Translations under genes and position numbers: made by a program
Notes under the pieces: model-generated
The model's database searches: none
The model's input: only the letters and a program-made list of their open reading frames with translations
Told to the model about the DNA's origin: nothing
Shown here: positions 1-7,965 of the stretch, one piece after another
Layout of the letters: each line of letters begins with the position of its first letter
Numbering within the stretch: position 1 is the first letter of the stretch
Source of the DNA: JAVVHH01 sp964613945
Lineage (GTDB): Bacteria > Pseudomonadota > Alphaproteobacteria > Acetobacterales > Acetobacteraceae
NCBI GenBank assembly: GCA_964613945.1
Contig: CAZTJC010000016.1
Coordinates: 28,848-92,847, forward strand
Direction of reading: 5' to 3'
DNA length: 64,000 bases

Positions 1-228
1 ATACTCCACCCCCGCCAGCCGCGCACCGCCGACCTTGGCGCCATCCGTGGCGATCTGCACCTGCCGCACCAGCGGCAGCATGTCGGGATACAGGCGGGAC
101 TGTAGCAGCACCGCCGGATCGATCTTGCGATCCGCTGCGTCGGCTGCCGCCTTGTTCAAGATGCCGGACAGGGCCGTGAGCGATTGTAGGCAAGGGGCAA
201 TCGACGCTTGGTATAGAGACATGGCCAT
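1..228 (-). CDS. DUF1993 family protein, N-terminal part (runs off left edge)
   Basis: The reading frame is open from an ATG at 228 down to base 1 (76 codons), so the C-terminal part lies outside the window. The N-terminus reads MAMSLYQASIAPCLQSL, and the segment around residues 40-55 (LLQSRLYPDMLPLVRQ) matches the opening helices of DUF1993 proteins, small helical proteins of unknown function related to the DinB fold. The start at 228 is preferred over the in-frame ATG at 222 because a GGAG ribosome-binding site sits 7 bases upstream. It is transcribed divergently from the efflux adaptor gene. No function is proposed. Confidence 0.8.
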   Translation of the reverse strand, partial: MAMSLYQASIAPCLQSLTALSGILNKAAADAADRKIDPAVLLQSRLYPDMLPLVRQVQIATDGAKVGGARLAGVEY

Positions 229-348
229 AGACGGGCTCCGATCTTTGGAAAGGCTGCCTTAGTCCAGGCTTCGCTGCTTGTCTGCCGCGGTTTGCTTGAT
301 GTCCAAACGGCCAGGCGCACATGAACCCTCGTTCGTATCGGATGAACC

Positions 349-1548
349 ATGTCTACCTCGACCGTCATTGTCCCGCCGCCACATCCGATGCTGACCCGGT
401 TACGGCCACCGATGCTCGCCCTTCTCGGGCTGCTGGCCGTGAGTACGACCCGGGCACAGACGGCAGCGCCGCACGCGCCCAGCGTCAGCGTCGTGACCGC
501 GACCGAGGGCAGCATCGCGGAGAACGTGGTGGTGACGGGAACCCTGGTGCCGCGCGAGGAGGTGCTGGTGAGCCCGCAGCTGGAAGGCCTGGCGATCACG
601 GAAGTGCTGGCGGAGGAGGGCGACCGGGTGGCGGCTAATCAGGTGCTGGCGCGGTTGTCGCGCGAGGTGCTAGACGCCTCGGTGGCGCAGAACGCCGCGC
701 AGGTGTCGCGTGCCGAAGCCGCGGTCGCGCAGGCGCGATCGACCATCACCGAGAACCAGGCCAACCGCGTGCAGGTGGACCTGGCGCTGGCGCGGACGCG
801 GGAGTTGCTGGCCAACGGCAACGCATCGCGCGAGACCTTCGAGCAGCGGCAGGCAGCCGCCTCGATGATGGGAGCCCGCACCGAAGCGAGCCAGAATGCG
901 TTGCACGGGGCCGAAGCGGATTTGGCGTTGACGCGCGCGCAGGCGGTAGAGCTGCAGGTAAGGTTGGCGCGTACGAGCATCCGCGCACCGGTGGCCGGGA
1001 TCGTCAGCCGGCGGACGGCGCGGTTGGGCGCGGTGGTGGCCGGTGCCGGCGATCCGCTGTTCCGCATCATCCAGGATGGCGCGATCGAGTTGGAGGTCGA
1101 CGTTCCCGAGCTGCAATTGGCCAAGCTCCGCATCGGGCAGGCGGCGCAGGTGGAAACTGCGGGCGGGCCGCGGCGCGGTACGGTGCGGCTGGTGTCGCCC
1201 GAGGTGAACCGGGCGACCCGGCTGGGCCGGGTGCGGGTCGCGGTGGAGGGCAACGAGGGCCTGGTAATCGGCAGCTTCGCGCGCGCGGTCGTGGAGACGG
1301 CCCGGCGGCAAGGTGTGCTGACGCCGCTCTCGGCCATCCTGTTCCAGCCCGGCGGCGCCGTGGTGCAGGTCGTGCGCGATGGCGTGGTGGAGACCCGGCC
1401 GGTGCAGGTCGGGTTGCGCAACGGGCTGCAGGCGGAGATCGGCCAGGGGCTGGCGGCCGGTGAGAGCGTCGTGTCGGTGTCGGGCACTTTCGTGCGGGGC
1501 GGCGACAAAGTGACGCCCGTGGCCGTGCCGGCCGGCGGCGCCCGATAA
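349..1548 (+). CDS. RND efflux periplasmic adaptor (HlyD/MFP family)
   Basis: Membrane-fusion subunit that would link the inner-membrane RND pump encoded next to an outer-membrane channel. The protein has an N-terminal signal-like hydrophobic stretch (LALLGLLAVSTTRA), a first lipoyl half (EGLAITEVLAEEGDRV), an Ala/Gln/Arg-rich coiled-coil hairpin around residues 105-205, the second lipoyl half (TSIRAPVAGIVSRR), then beta-barrel and membrane-proximal domains. With the start at 349 it has 399 residues. The in-frame ATG at 388 would place the signal sequence closer to the N-terminus and may be the true start. The stop overlaps the pump start by one base (TAATG), so the pair is translationally coupled. 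No outer-membrane factor gene is visible. Confidence 0.9.
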   Translation: MSTSTVIVPPPHPMLTRLRPPMLALLGLLAVSTTRAQTAAPHAPSVSVVTATEGSIAENVVVTGTLVPREEVLVSPQLEGLAITEVLAEEGDRVAANQVLARLSREVLDASVAQNAAQVSRAEAAVAQARSTITENQANRVQVDLALARTRELLANGNASRETFEQRQAAASMMGARTEASQNALHGAEADLALTRAQAVELQVRLARTSIRAPVAGIVSRRTARLGAVVAGAGDPLFRIIQDGAIELEVDVPELQLAKLRIGQAAQVETAGGPRRGTVRLVSPEVNRATRLGRVRVAVEGNEGLVIGSFARAVVETARRQGVLTPLSAILFQPGGAVVQVVRDGVVETRPVQVGLRNGLQAEIGQGLAAGESVVSVSGTFVRGGDKVTPVAVPAGGAR

Positions 1549-4500
1549 TGGCGTGGAACATCTCCGGGGCGGCGATCCGCAAGCCGATTCCGCCGCTGGT
1601 GCTGTTCGTGGTGCTGACGCTGGTGGGGATCATCTGCTTTCGGATGCTGCCGATTACCCGGGCGCCGAACGTCGACATCCCGGTCGTCGCGGTCACGGTG
1701 ACGCAGCAGGGTGCGGCGCCGGCGGAGCTGGAGACGCAGGTTACCAAGAAGATCGAGGATGCCGTGGCCAACGTCACCGGCGTCAAGCACCTGACCAGCA
1801 CCGTGACCGACGGCAGCAGCCAGACGGTGATCGAGTTGCGGCTGGAGGTCAGCAGCGACCGCGCGCTGAACGACGTGCGCGACGCCGTGTCCAAGATCCG
1901 CACGGACCTGCCGCGCGGCATCGACGAGCCGATCATCGAGCGGATCGATGTGGTGGGGCAGTCGATCCAGACCTTCGCGGTGACGGCGCCGGCGATGACG
2001 CTGGAGCAGTTGAGCTGGTTCGTCGACGACGTGGTGCTGCGCGACCTGCAGGGGGTGGCGGGCGTTGGCCGGGTCGAGCGGATCGGCGGCGTGACGCGGG
2101 AAGTGCGGGTGAACCTGGATCCGGACCGCATGGCGTCGCTGGGCATTACGGCGGGCGCGGTGAACGCGCAGTTGCGGGCCACCAGCGCCGACATGTCGGG
2201 CGGGCGCGGCGAGCTGGGGGGACAGGAGCAGACGATCCGCACGCTGGCCGGCGCGCGCACGCTGGGCCAGCTGGAGCAGACGCAGATCGTGCTGCCGGGC
2301 GGGCGGGCGGTGCGGTTGACCGATCTCGGAACGGTGGAGGACACCTACGAGGAACCGCGCAAGTTCGCGCGGATGGACGGCACCACGCCGGTAGTGAGCT
2401 TCGCGATCTACCGGGCCAAGGGCGCTAGCGACGTCACGGTGGCCGACGCTGTGGCCGCCAAGCTGAAGACGCTGGGGGCGGCGCATCCGGATGCGAGCTT
2501 CACGCTGATCGATGACGGGGTGCGGGCGACACGCGGCAGTTTCCTGTCGGCGATGCACAGCCTGATCGAGGGCGCGGTGCTGGCGACGCTGGTGGTGCTG
2601 CTGTTCCTGCGCGACTGGCGGGCGACGCTGCTGTCGGCGGTGGCGCTGCCGCTGTCGATCATCCCGGCCTTTGCGGCCATGGAGATCATGGGGTTCTCGC
2701 TGAACTTCGTCAGCCTGCTGGCGATCACGCTGGTGACCGGCATTCTGGTGGACGACGCCATCGTCGAGATCGAGAACATCGTGCGGCATATCCGCATGGG
2801 CAAGCGGCCCTACGACGCGGCAATCGAGGCGGCCGACGAGATCGGCCTGGCGGTGATGGCGATCACCTGCACCATCGTCGCGGTGTTCGCGCCGGTCAGC
2901 TTCATGGGCGGCATCGCCGGGCAGTATTTCAAGCAGTTCGGCCTGACGGTGGCCGCCGCCGTGATCGCGTCGCTGCTGGTGGCGCGGCTGATCACGCCGT
3001 TGATGGCGGCCTACCTGATGAAGCCGACCGGGCATCACGAGGTGCAGGACGGGGCCATCATGCGGGGCTACACGCGGTTCCTGCGCGGCACGCTACGGTG
3101 GCGTGGTGTCACCTTGCTGTTCGGGCTGTTGGCGTTCGGCCTGTCGATCTGGTCGACCACGCTGCTGCCGACCGGGTTCATCCCGCCGGCCGATCAGAGC
3201 CGGGTGACGCTGTCGCTCGAGTTACCGCCGGGCTCGACGCTGGACGACACGCGCGGGGTCACCGACCGGATCGCCGGGTCGTTCCGGCAGATCCCGGAAG
3301 TGACCACGGTGTTCGTGGTGGGCGGCACGACGCCGACGGGGGTGTCGCCAGAGATCCGCCGGGCGTCGATGATCGTCAATTTGGTGCTGAAGGATCGGCG
3401 GACGCGGACGCAGAAGCAAATCGAGCAGGAGTTGACGGCCCGGCTGGCGGACATCCCCGACGTGCGCGGCTGGTTCGTCAACGACCGCGGCGAGCGGGAG
3501 CTGTCGCTCACTATCCTGGGCGACGACCCGGTGGCCCTGTCGGCCGGCGTCGCCACCATGGAGAGCGCGATGCGACGGCTGCCGGGGTTCGGCAACGTGG
3601 CGCCATCCGCCGGGTCGGACCGGCCGGAGATCCGCGTGACACCGCGGCTGGACGAGGCGGCTCGGTTCGGCGTGAGCACGGAGGCGATCAGCGACACGGT
3701 GCGCATCGCCACCATCGGCGACGTCAACGCCAACCTGGCCAAGTTCCGCGACGGCGACCGGCTGATCCCGATCCGGGTGCAATCTCGCCTCCAGTTGCGG
3801 ACGGATCTGGCGGAGATCGCGGCGCTGCCGGTGGTGGGCAGCACCGGGCTGGCGGTGCCGCTGCTGGCGGTGGCCGATCTCGGCTTGGGGCAGGGCCCGG
3901 CCAGCATCGAGCGCTACGACCGGGTGCGGCGGGTCGTGCTGGGGGCGGATCTGGCGCGCGAGCTGGCGCTGGGGGCGGCTATCCAGCAATCGACGAATCT
4001 GCCGGAGGCGAAATCCCTTCCGCCCGGCGTGCGGGTGCAGTCGGGCGGTGACGCCGAGATCATGGGTGAGGTGTTCGCCGGTTTCGCCTTGGCGATGGGC
4101 GCCGGGCTGACGATCGTGCTGGCGGTGCTGGTGCTGCTGTTCGGCAGCGTGTTCCAGCCCATCACCATCCTGTTGAGCCTGCCGCTGTGTCTGGGCGGCG
4201 TGATCCTGGCGCTGCTGGTGACGGGGCAGCCGATCAGCATGCCGGTAGTGATCGGCATCCTGATGCTGATGGGCATCGTGACCAAGAACGCCATCATGCT
4301 GGTGGATTACGCCATCGAGCGGCGGGCGGAGGGGGTGCCGCGCAGCGAGGCGATCCTGGATGCCGGGCGCAAGCGGGCACGGCCGATCATCATGACGACC
4401 ATCGCCATGGTGGCGGGCATGCTGCCGAGCGCGCTGGGCGTGGGCGATGGCGGCGAGTTCCGCGCGCCGATGGCGATCGGGGTGATCGGCGGGCTGATCG

Positions 4501-4670
4501 TCTCGACGCTGCTGAGCCTGGTGTTCGTGCCGAGCTTCTACACGGTGATGGACGATCTTTCCGGCTGGTTCGTCCGGCGCGGTGCCCGGTTGCTGACGCC
4601 GCAACAGGCGGCCGTGACGACCGAGCCACGCCTGCCGGGAGAAAGCCGGGCTGCGTCGCCGGCGGAATAG
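1548..4670 (+). CDS. RND family efflux permease (AcrB/MdtB-like)
   Basis: Proton-driven inner-membrane exporter of the hydrophobe/amphiphile RND family. Its 1040 residues are the normal length. The first membrane helix follows the N-terminal amphipathic segment (PPLVLFVVLTLVGIICF). The proton-relay Asp pair of TM4 is present at residues 402-403 in LVTGILVDDAIVEIENI. A matching second-half segment reads TKNAIMLVDYAIERR. The two large porter-domain loops are intact, and there is no frameshift. It forms a two-gene operon with the adaptor upstream. Substrates cannot be read from the sequence. No TetR-type regulator or TolC-type channel gene adjoins it. Confidence 0.95.
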   Translation: MAWNISGAAIRKPIPPLVLFVVLTLVGIICFRMLPITRAPNVDIPVVAVTVTQQGAAPAELETQVTKKIEDAVANVTGVKHLTSTVTDGSSQTVIELRLEVSSDRALNDVRDAVSKIRTDLPRGIDEPIIERIDVVGQSIQTFAVTAPAMTLEQLSWFVDDVVLRDLQGVAGVGRVERIGGVTREVRVNLDPDRMASLGITAGAVNAQLRATSADMSGGRGELGGQEQTIRTLAGARTLGQLEQTQIVLPGGRAVRLTDLGTVEDTYEEPRKFARMDGTTPVVSFAIYRAKGASDVTVADAVAAKLKTLGAAHPDASFTLIDDGVRATRGSFLSAMHSLIEGAVLATLVVLLFLRDWRATLLSAVALPLSIIPAFAAMEIMGFSLNFVSLLAITLVTGILVDDAIVEIENIVRHIRMGKRPYDAAIEAADEIGLAVMAITCTIVAVFAPVSFMGGIAGQYFKQFGLTVAAAVIASLLVARLITPLMAAYLMKPTGHHEVQDGAIMRGYTRFLRGTLRWRGVTLLFGLLAFGLSIWSTTLLPTGFIPPADQSRVTLSLELPPGSTLDDTRGVTDRIAGSFRQIPEVTTVFVVGGTTPTGVSPEIRRASMIVNLVLKDRRTRTQKQIEQELTARLADIPDVRGWFVNDRGERELSLTILGDDPVALSAGVATMESAMRRLPGFGNVAPSAGSDRPEIRVTPRLDEAARFGVSTEAISDTVRIATIGDVNANLAKFRDGDRLIPIRVQSRLQLRTDLAEIAALPVVGSTGLAVPLLAVADLGLGQGPASIERYDRVRRVVLGADLARELALGAAIQQSTNLPEAKSLPPGVRVQSGGDAEIMGEVFAGFALAMGAGLTIVLAVLVLLFGSVFQPITILLSLPLCLGGVILALLVTGQPISMPVVIGILMLMGIVTKNAIMLVDYAIERRAEGVPRSEAILDAGRKRARPIIMTTIAMVAGMLPSALGVGDGGEFRAPMAIGVIGGLIVSTLLSLVFVPSFYTVMDDLSGWFVRRGARLLTPQQAAVTTEPRLPGESRAASPAE

Positions 4671-4765
4671 CGGCTGATCGGGACGTCATGACCGCTTGAA
4701 CTCGGCAGGCCGTCACCCAATCCTCTGCACCGCGCCATCGCATGGGCGCTCTTCGGAGAAATGTT

Positions 4766-5236
4766 ATGCCAAATCAGGAAATCGTCGCTCTCACGGGCAC
4801 CGTTCAGCACGTGTTCGCCCATCGCTTCACCGTTGAAGCGAACGGCACCGTTCATCTCGCCGATCTTACCCCCAAGGGGGTGGAGCATTTTCCGCTCTCC
4901 ATCGGTTTGCCCGTGACCCTGGAGGGCGAGCGTCGCCCGTCGGAAATCAAGGTCACCAAGATTGCGTCGGCGGGTCGAGAGCCGATCCGCATCCAGCACA
5001 AGAAGCCGCAGCACCAGCCCAAATCCGATCACGTGGCGGACCCGGCAACCGCGCTGGCCGCGGTGGGTTCGGCTGGATGGACGGTGAAGGGCGAGCCCCG
5101 TCGCAAGCCCAAGCATGTCGAGATCCTGGCCCGCAAGGGTGACGGAGCTTGGACCGAGCTACATGTCGACTACGCCGGCAGCGTCACCAAGACCAAGGAC
5201 GCCGATCACGAAAAATGGGGCATCGACCCCGTCTAG
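4766..5236 (+). CDS. Conserved hypothetical protein, 156 residues
   Basis: The start at ATG 4766 is chosen over an in-frame ATG at 4742 because a GGAGAA ribosome-binding site lies 6 bases before 4766. The protein begins MPNQEIVALTGTVQHVF. It has a small beta-rich N-terminal part (residues 1-70), a Lys/His/Gln-rich linker (around residues 78-92), then a C-terminal part beginning AALAAVGSAGWTVKGEP and ending HEKWGIDPV. No signal peptide or membrane helix is visible. I do not recognise a characterised family. The N-terminal segment could be an OB-like nucleic-acid-binding fold, but that is speculation. Confidence 0.7.
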   Translation: MPNQEIVALTGTVQHVFAHRFTVEANGTVHLADLTPKGVEHFPLSIGLPVTLEGERRPSEIKVTKIASAGREPIRIQHKKPQHQPKSDHVADPATALAAVGSAGWTVKGEPRRKPKHVEILARKGDGAWTELHVDYAGSVTKTKDADHEKWGIDPV

Positions 5237-5252
5237 CGGTCCGTAACGGCCG

Positions 5253-5280
5253 GGCGTCACGCTCAGACGAGCGTGGCGCC
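5253..5280. terminator. Strong hairpin between convergent genes
   Basis: Two 12-base arms (5253-5264 and 5269-5280) pair with a single G-U wobble around an AGAC loop. The hairpin lies 17 bases after the stop at 5236 and about 240 bases beyond the end of the convergent aminotransferase gene. No T-run follows on either strand, so it may be an L-shaped or Rho-assisted terminator. The rest of 5281-5522 shows nothing I can support as a gene. Confidence 0.6.
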
Positions 5281-5522
5281 GGTTCGGTGCCGGTGCGCGG
5301 ATGGCAAGAGACGGTGGGTGAGCGCAGAAGCATCGGTGAAAAGTTGGCGCCAGCATCGCGCCGATCGTGCTTCGAGGCGCGTTCTTGCCGTTTCCTTCAT
5401 CGTTCTGGTAGCCGTCACATGGCGTGCCGCGGTTCCGGATGTAGCCGCGAGAGCCTGGTCTCCTGCAGCTTCTGGATTTCTACAATCCGTTCAGCCCCGC
5501 CAATCGTCGAATAGGGGTGTGG

Positions 5523-6857
5523 CTAAGGGCCTGCCTCCACCGCGGTCAGCGCGGCCTCGAACGATTGGAGGAACCGGTCGACGTGCTCGGCCGCGCACAC
5601 CAGCGGCGGGCGGATCTTGAGCGTCGCCTCGTCGGCGCCGGCCGTGCTGATCAGCACGCCGTCATCGCGCATGAGGTTCACGATGTCCAATGCCGCGGCC
5701 CGGCGCGCCGCGGCAGTCTGACCTTCGGCCCCAATATCGACACCGAGGAACAGCCCGGTCCCGCGCACCGCCAGGATGCCGGGTCGCTTGCGACCGAGCG
5801 CCTCGATGCCGTCGCGCAGGCGGCGGCCGGTGGCGAGCGCGTTGGCCAGGATGCCGTCCCGCTGGATGATCGTCAGCACCGCGTCGGCGGTGGCGATGCC
5901 CACTGTGGTGCCGGCGAAGGTGTTGGAGTAGCGCGCCGTGGCGCCGAAGCCGTCCATCAACTGCTTGCGGCCGACCACGCCGCCGATCGGGAAGCCGTTG
6001 CCCATCGGCTTGCCCAGCGTCACCAGGTCGGGGACCACGCCGTGCCGCTCGAAGCCCCACATGTGCTCGCCCATCCGGCCGAAGCCGGGCTGCACCTCGT
6101 CGGCGATGACGAAGCCGCCGGCCTCGCGCACGGCCGCTATCCCGCCGGCGATGAAGCCCGGCGGGTCGATCCAGACACCGTCGCTGGAGAAGATGCTGTC
6201 GAACAGCAAGGCGGCGACGCCGATACCGCGGCGTTGCAGATCGTGGATCGCGGCCCGCACCTGCGCCTCGAAATGCGCTGCCGCGGCGCCGTCCAGAACC
6301 CCGGCCGGGCCTGGCAGCGAGACCAGCCGCACGGCCGGGCTCAGCTTCACCAGCGCGCCGAGATTGGGCGATACGGCGGCGATGGCGGCGCTGGTGCCGT
6401 GATAGGCGTAGGACGACACGATCACGCCCGCGTTCCGGCTCGCCTGGGTGGCGATGCGCAGCGCCAGGTCGTTGGACTCGCTCCCCGTGCAGGTGAACAC
6501 GACGCGGTTCAGTTCCCCCGGGAAGGTCGCGATCAGCCGTTCGGCGTAGTCGATCAGCCCGGACTCCAGGTATCGGCTGTTGGCATTGAGCCGGCCGGCC
6601 TGGCCCGCCATCGCCGCGACCACTTCCGGGTTGCAGTGTCCGAGCGAAGGAACGTTGTTGTAGAAGTCGAGATAGGCGCGCCCTTCGGGGTCGAACAGCC
6701 ACATGCCCTCGCCGCGCACGAAGTGCACGGGGCGTCGATACTGCAGCCGGTAGGATGAGCCGAGCACGCGGTCCCGCCGCGCGATCATGCGCTCCATCTC
6801 GGGCGCCACGTCGGACTGACCGGCGACGTAACGGTTCGGCATCAGGTCGGTCGACAT
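5523..6857 (-). CDS. Class III PLP enzyme, AGXT2L/phospho-lyase-like clade
   Basis: Fold-type I PLP enzyme of 444 residues. The PLP lysine is K283 in TLGKPMGNGFPIGG, and the cofactor-binding aspartate lies in IADEVQPGFGRMG. The N-terminal YLDFYNNVPSLGHCNPEVV and the segment around FDSIFSSDGVWIDPPGF resemble AGXT2L1/AGXT2L2 (ethanolamine-phosphate and 5-phosphohydroxylysine phospho-lyases) more than ordinary omega-transaminases; this rests on remembered family features. The ATG at 6857 has an AAAGGG site upstream and follows the kinase stop by 4 bases, so the two are co-translated. As last gene of the operon it probably eliminates phosphate and ammonia from the product of the kinase next door. 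A plain aminotransferase remains possible. Confidence 0.85.
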   Translation of the reverse strand: MSTDLMPNRYVAGQSDVAPEMERMIARRDRVLGSSYRLQYRRPVHFVRGEGMWLFDPEGRAYLDFYNNVPSLGHCNPEVVAAMAGQAGRLNANSRYLESGLIDYAERLIATFPGELNRVVFTCTGSESNDLALRIATQASRNAGVIVSSYAYHGTSAAIAAVSPNLGALVKLSPAVRLVSLPGPAGVLDGAAAAHFEAQVRAAIHDLQRRGIGVAALLFDSIFSSDGVWIDPPGFIAGGIAAVREAGGFVIADEVQPGFGRMGEHMWGFERHGVVPDLVTLGKPMGNGFPIGGVVGRKQLMDGFGATARYSNTFAGTTVGIATADAVLTIIQRDGILANALATGRRLRDGIEALGRKRPGILAVRGTGLFLGVDIGAEGQTAAARRAAALDIVNLMRDDGVLISTAGADEATLKIRPPLVCAAEHVDRFLQSFEAALTAVEAGP

Positions 6858-6861
6858 CGGG

Positions 6862-7965
6862 CTATCCCTTTGGTGTTGCGGTCGCGGCCAGCACGGCGGT
6901 CGCGGCGTCGCTGGAGTCAAGCCGAGCCAGGATCGACAGGCCGTTCTTTGCCCGACCCACGTTCTTGTTGATGTAATCGGCGTCGGCCGGAAATAAGGCG
7001 GCACGCCAGGCATTAACCAGGATCAAAGCCGCCTGCCTCGCTCGGATGAGCGGCACGAGCATCCTGGCGTCCAGGGGCGAGAGCGGCAGTACCGCAGCGT
7101 AGCCGGCGATCAGCGCTTCCGCGCCGCCGAGCGCCGACGCCGGGTCGAGCACGAAATGGCTTGCCGCGACCGCCAGGTCCTGCAGGCGGGGCGCCCAGCC
7201 GCCATCGCCGAAATCGATAAAGGCGACTCGGTCGCCATGAAGGAACATGTTGTGCGGGCTCGGATCGTTATGCGTCACCTGCCAGGGCAGCTCGGGTAGC
7301 AGCGGCAATGCCGTCTCGACATAGCGCCGCATCGCGTCGCGCACGAGGTCCGCTGTCGGCGCATCGGCGACGTAGGGCAGGAAGTCGAGCAGGCCGGGCC
7401 AGCAGCCGATGTTCCACAGCACCGGGCGATCCTGCCCCGGCAGCACGAGCCCCGCCAACGCCGCGTCGAGCGCGCCGAGAGCCCGGCCCGCATGGTGAAG
7501 CTGCGTCGGCCCGATCGCTGCGCGACTCAATTGGACGCCTTCGACGGCCGTCTGGACGTAGCCTGTGAGCCCGTCTTCCTCGAAGACAGCCTGACCCCCA
7601 TTGGTGCGGATGAGCCGGGGCACGTCGAAGCCGGCGGATGCTTCCAGCCCGGCCAGCATGGCGCTCTGGAAACGAAAGCTCTCGACGCCCTCCGGCCGGG
7701 ACGAAATCTTGAGGATGAGGGGCGCTGTTCCGGGCCCTTGGAGAAGCGCTGTGTGTTCCGCTTCCGACGACACGGGATCGATCGTGCCCGTCCAGCCGTA
7801 ATGGCGCGCCAGCACCGCCGCCAGCCGTTCGGGCCAGGCACCGGCCGGCGTCGCCAGCACCCGTTTAGCGGCTTCGAAACGGTCACGAAGAACGCGTGTC
7901 GTATCAGATTGGAAGCTGGCATCCGAGCATTGCGCTGACATGGTCAGTGTTTCAGCCTGGGGCAT
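6862..7965 (-). CDS. APH-fold kinase, hydroxylysine-kinase-like
   Basis: Aminoglycoside-phosphotransferase-family kinase of 367 residues. The catalytic loop is THNDPSPHNMFL (H232, D234, N239) and the metal-binding aspartate is D251 in AFIDFGDGGW. The lineage resembles AGPHD1/HYKK hydroxylysine kinase and homoserine kinase type II rather than antibiotic-resistance enzymes, in keeping with its place between a peptide importer and an AGXT2L-like lyase. The predicted role is ATP/GTP-dependent phosphorylation of a hydroxyl on an amino acid or amino alcohol. The start is uncertain: ATG 7965 overlaps the upstream ABC gene by 14 bases without a clear ribosome-binding site, and ATG 7941 (MSAQCSD) is an alternative. 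Confidence 0.8.
   Translation of the reverse strand: MPQAETLTMSAQCSDASFQSDTTRVLRDRFEAAKRVLATPAGAWPERLAAVLARHYGWTGTIDPVSSEAEHTALLQGPGTAPLILKISSRPEGVESFRFQSAMLAGLEASAGFDVPRLIRTNGGQAVFEEDGLTGYVQTAVEGVQLSRAAIGPTQLHHAGRALGALDAALAGLVLPGQDRPVLWNIGCWPGLLDFLPYVADAPTADLVRDAMRRYVETALPLLPELPWQVTHNDPSPHNMFLHGDRVAFIDFGDGGWAPRLQDLAVAASHFVLDPASALGGAEALIAGYAAVLPLSPLDARMLVPLIRARQAALILVNAWRAALFPADADYINKNVGRAKNGLSILARLDSSDAATAVLAATATPKG

Noticed and set aside
639..3038. Long antisense open frame of 799 codons opposite the efflux adaptor and pump
   Set aside because: It has the composition of a shadow frame (His/Arg/Gln-rich, no domains). The plus strand carries complete adaptor and pump genes.
5273..5620. Plus-strand open frame in the gap before the aminotransferase
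   Set aside because: It overlaps the hairpin and the convergent aminotransferase end. It is Arg/Ala-rich without a ribosome-binding site or family features.
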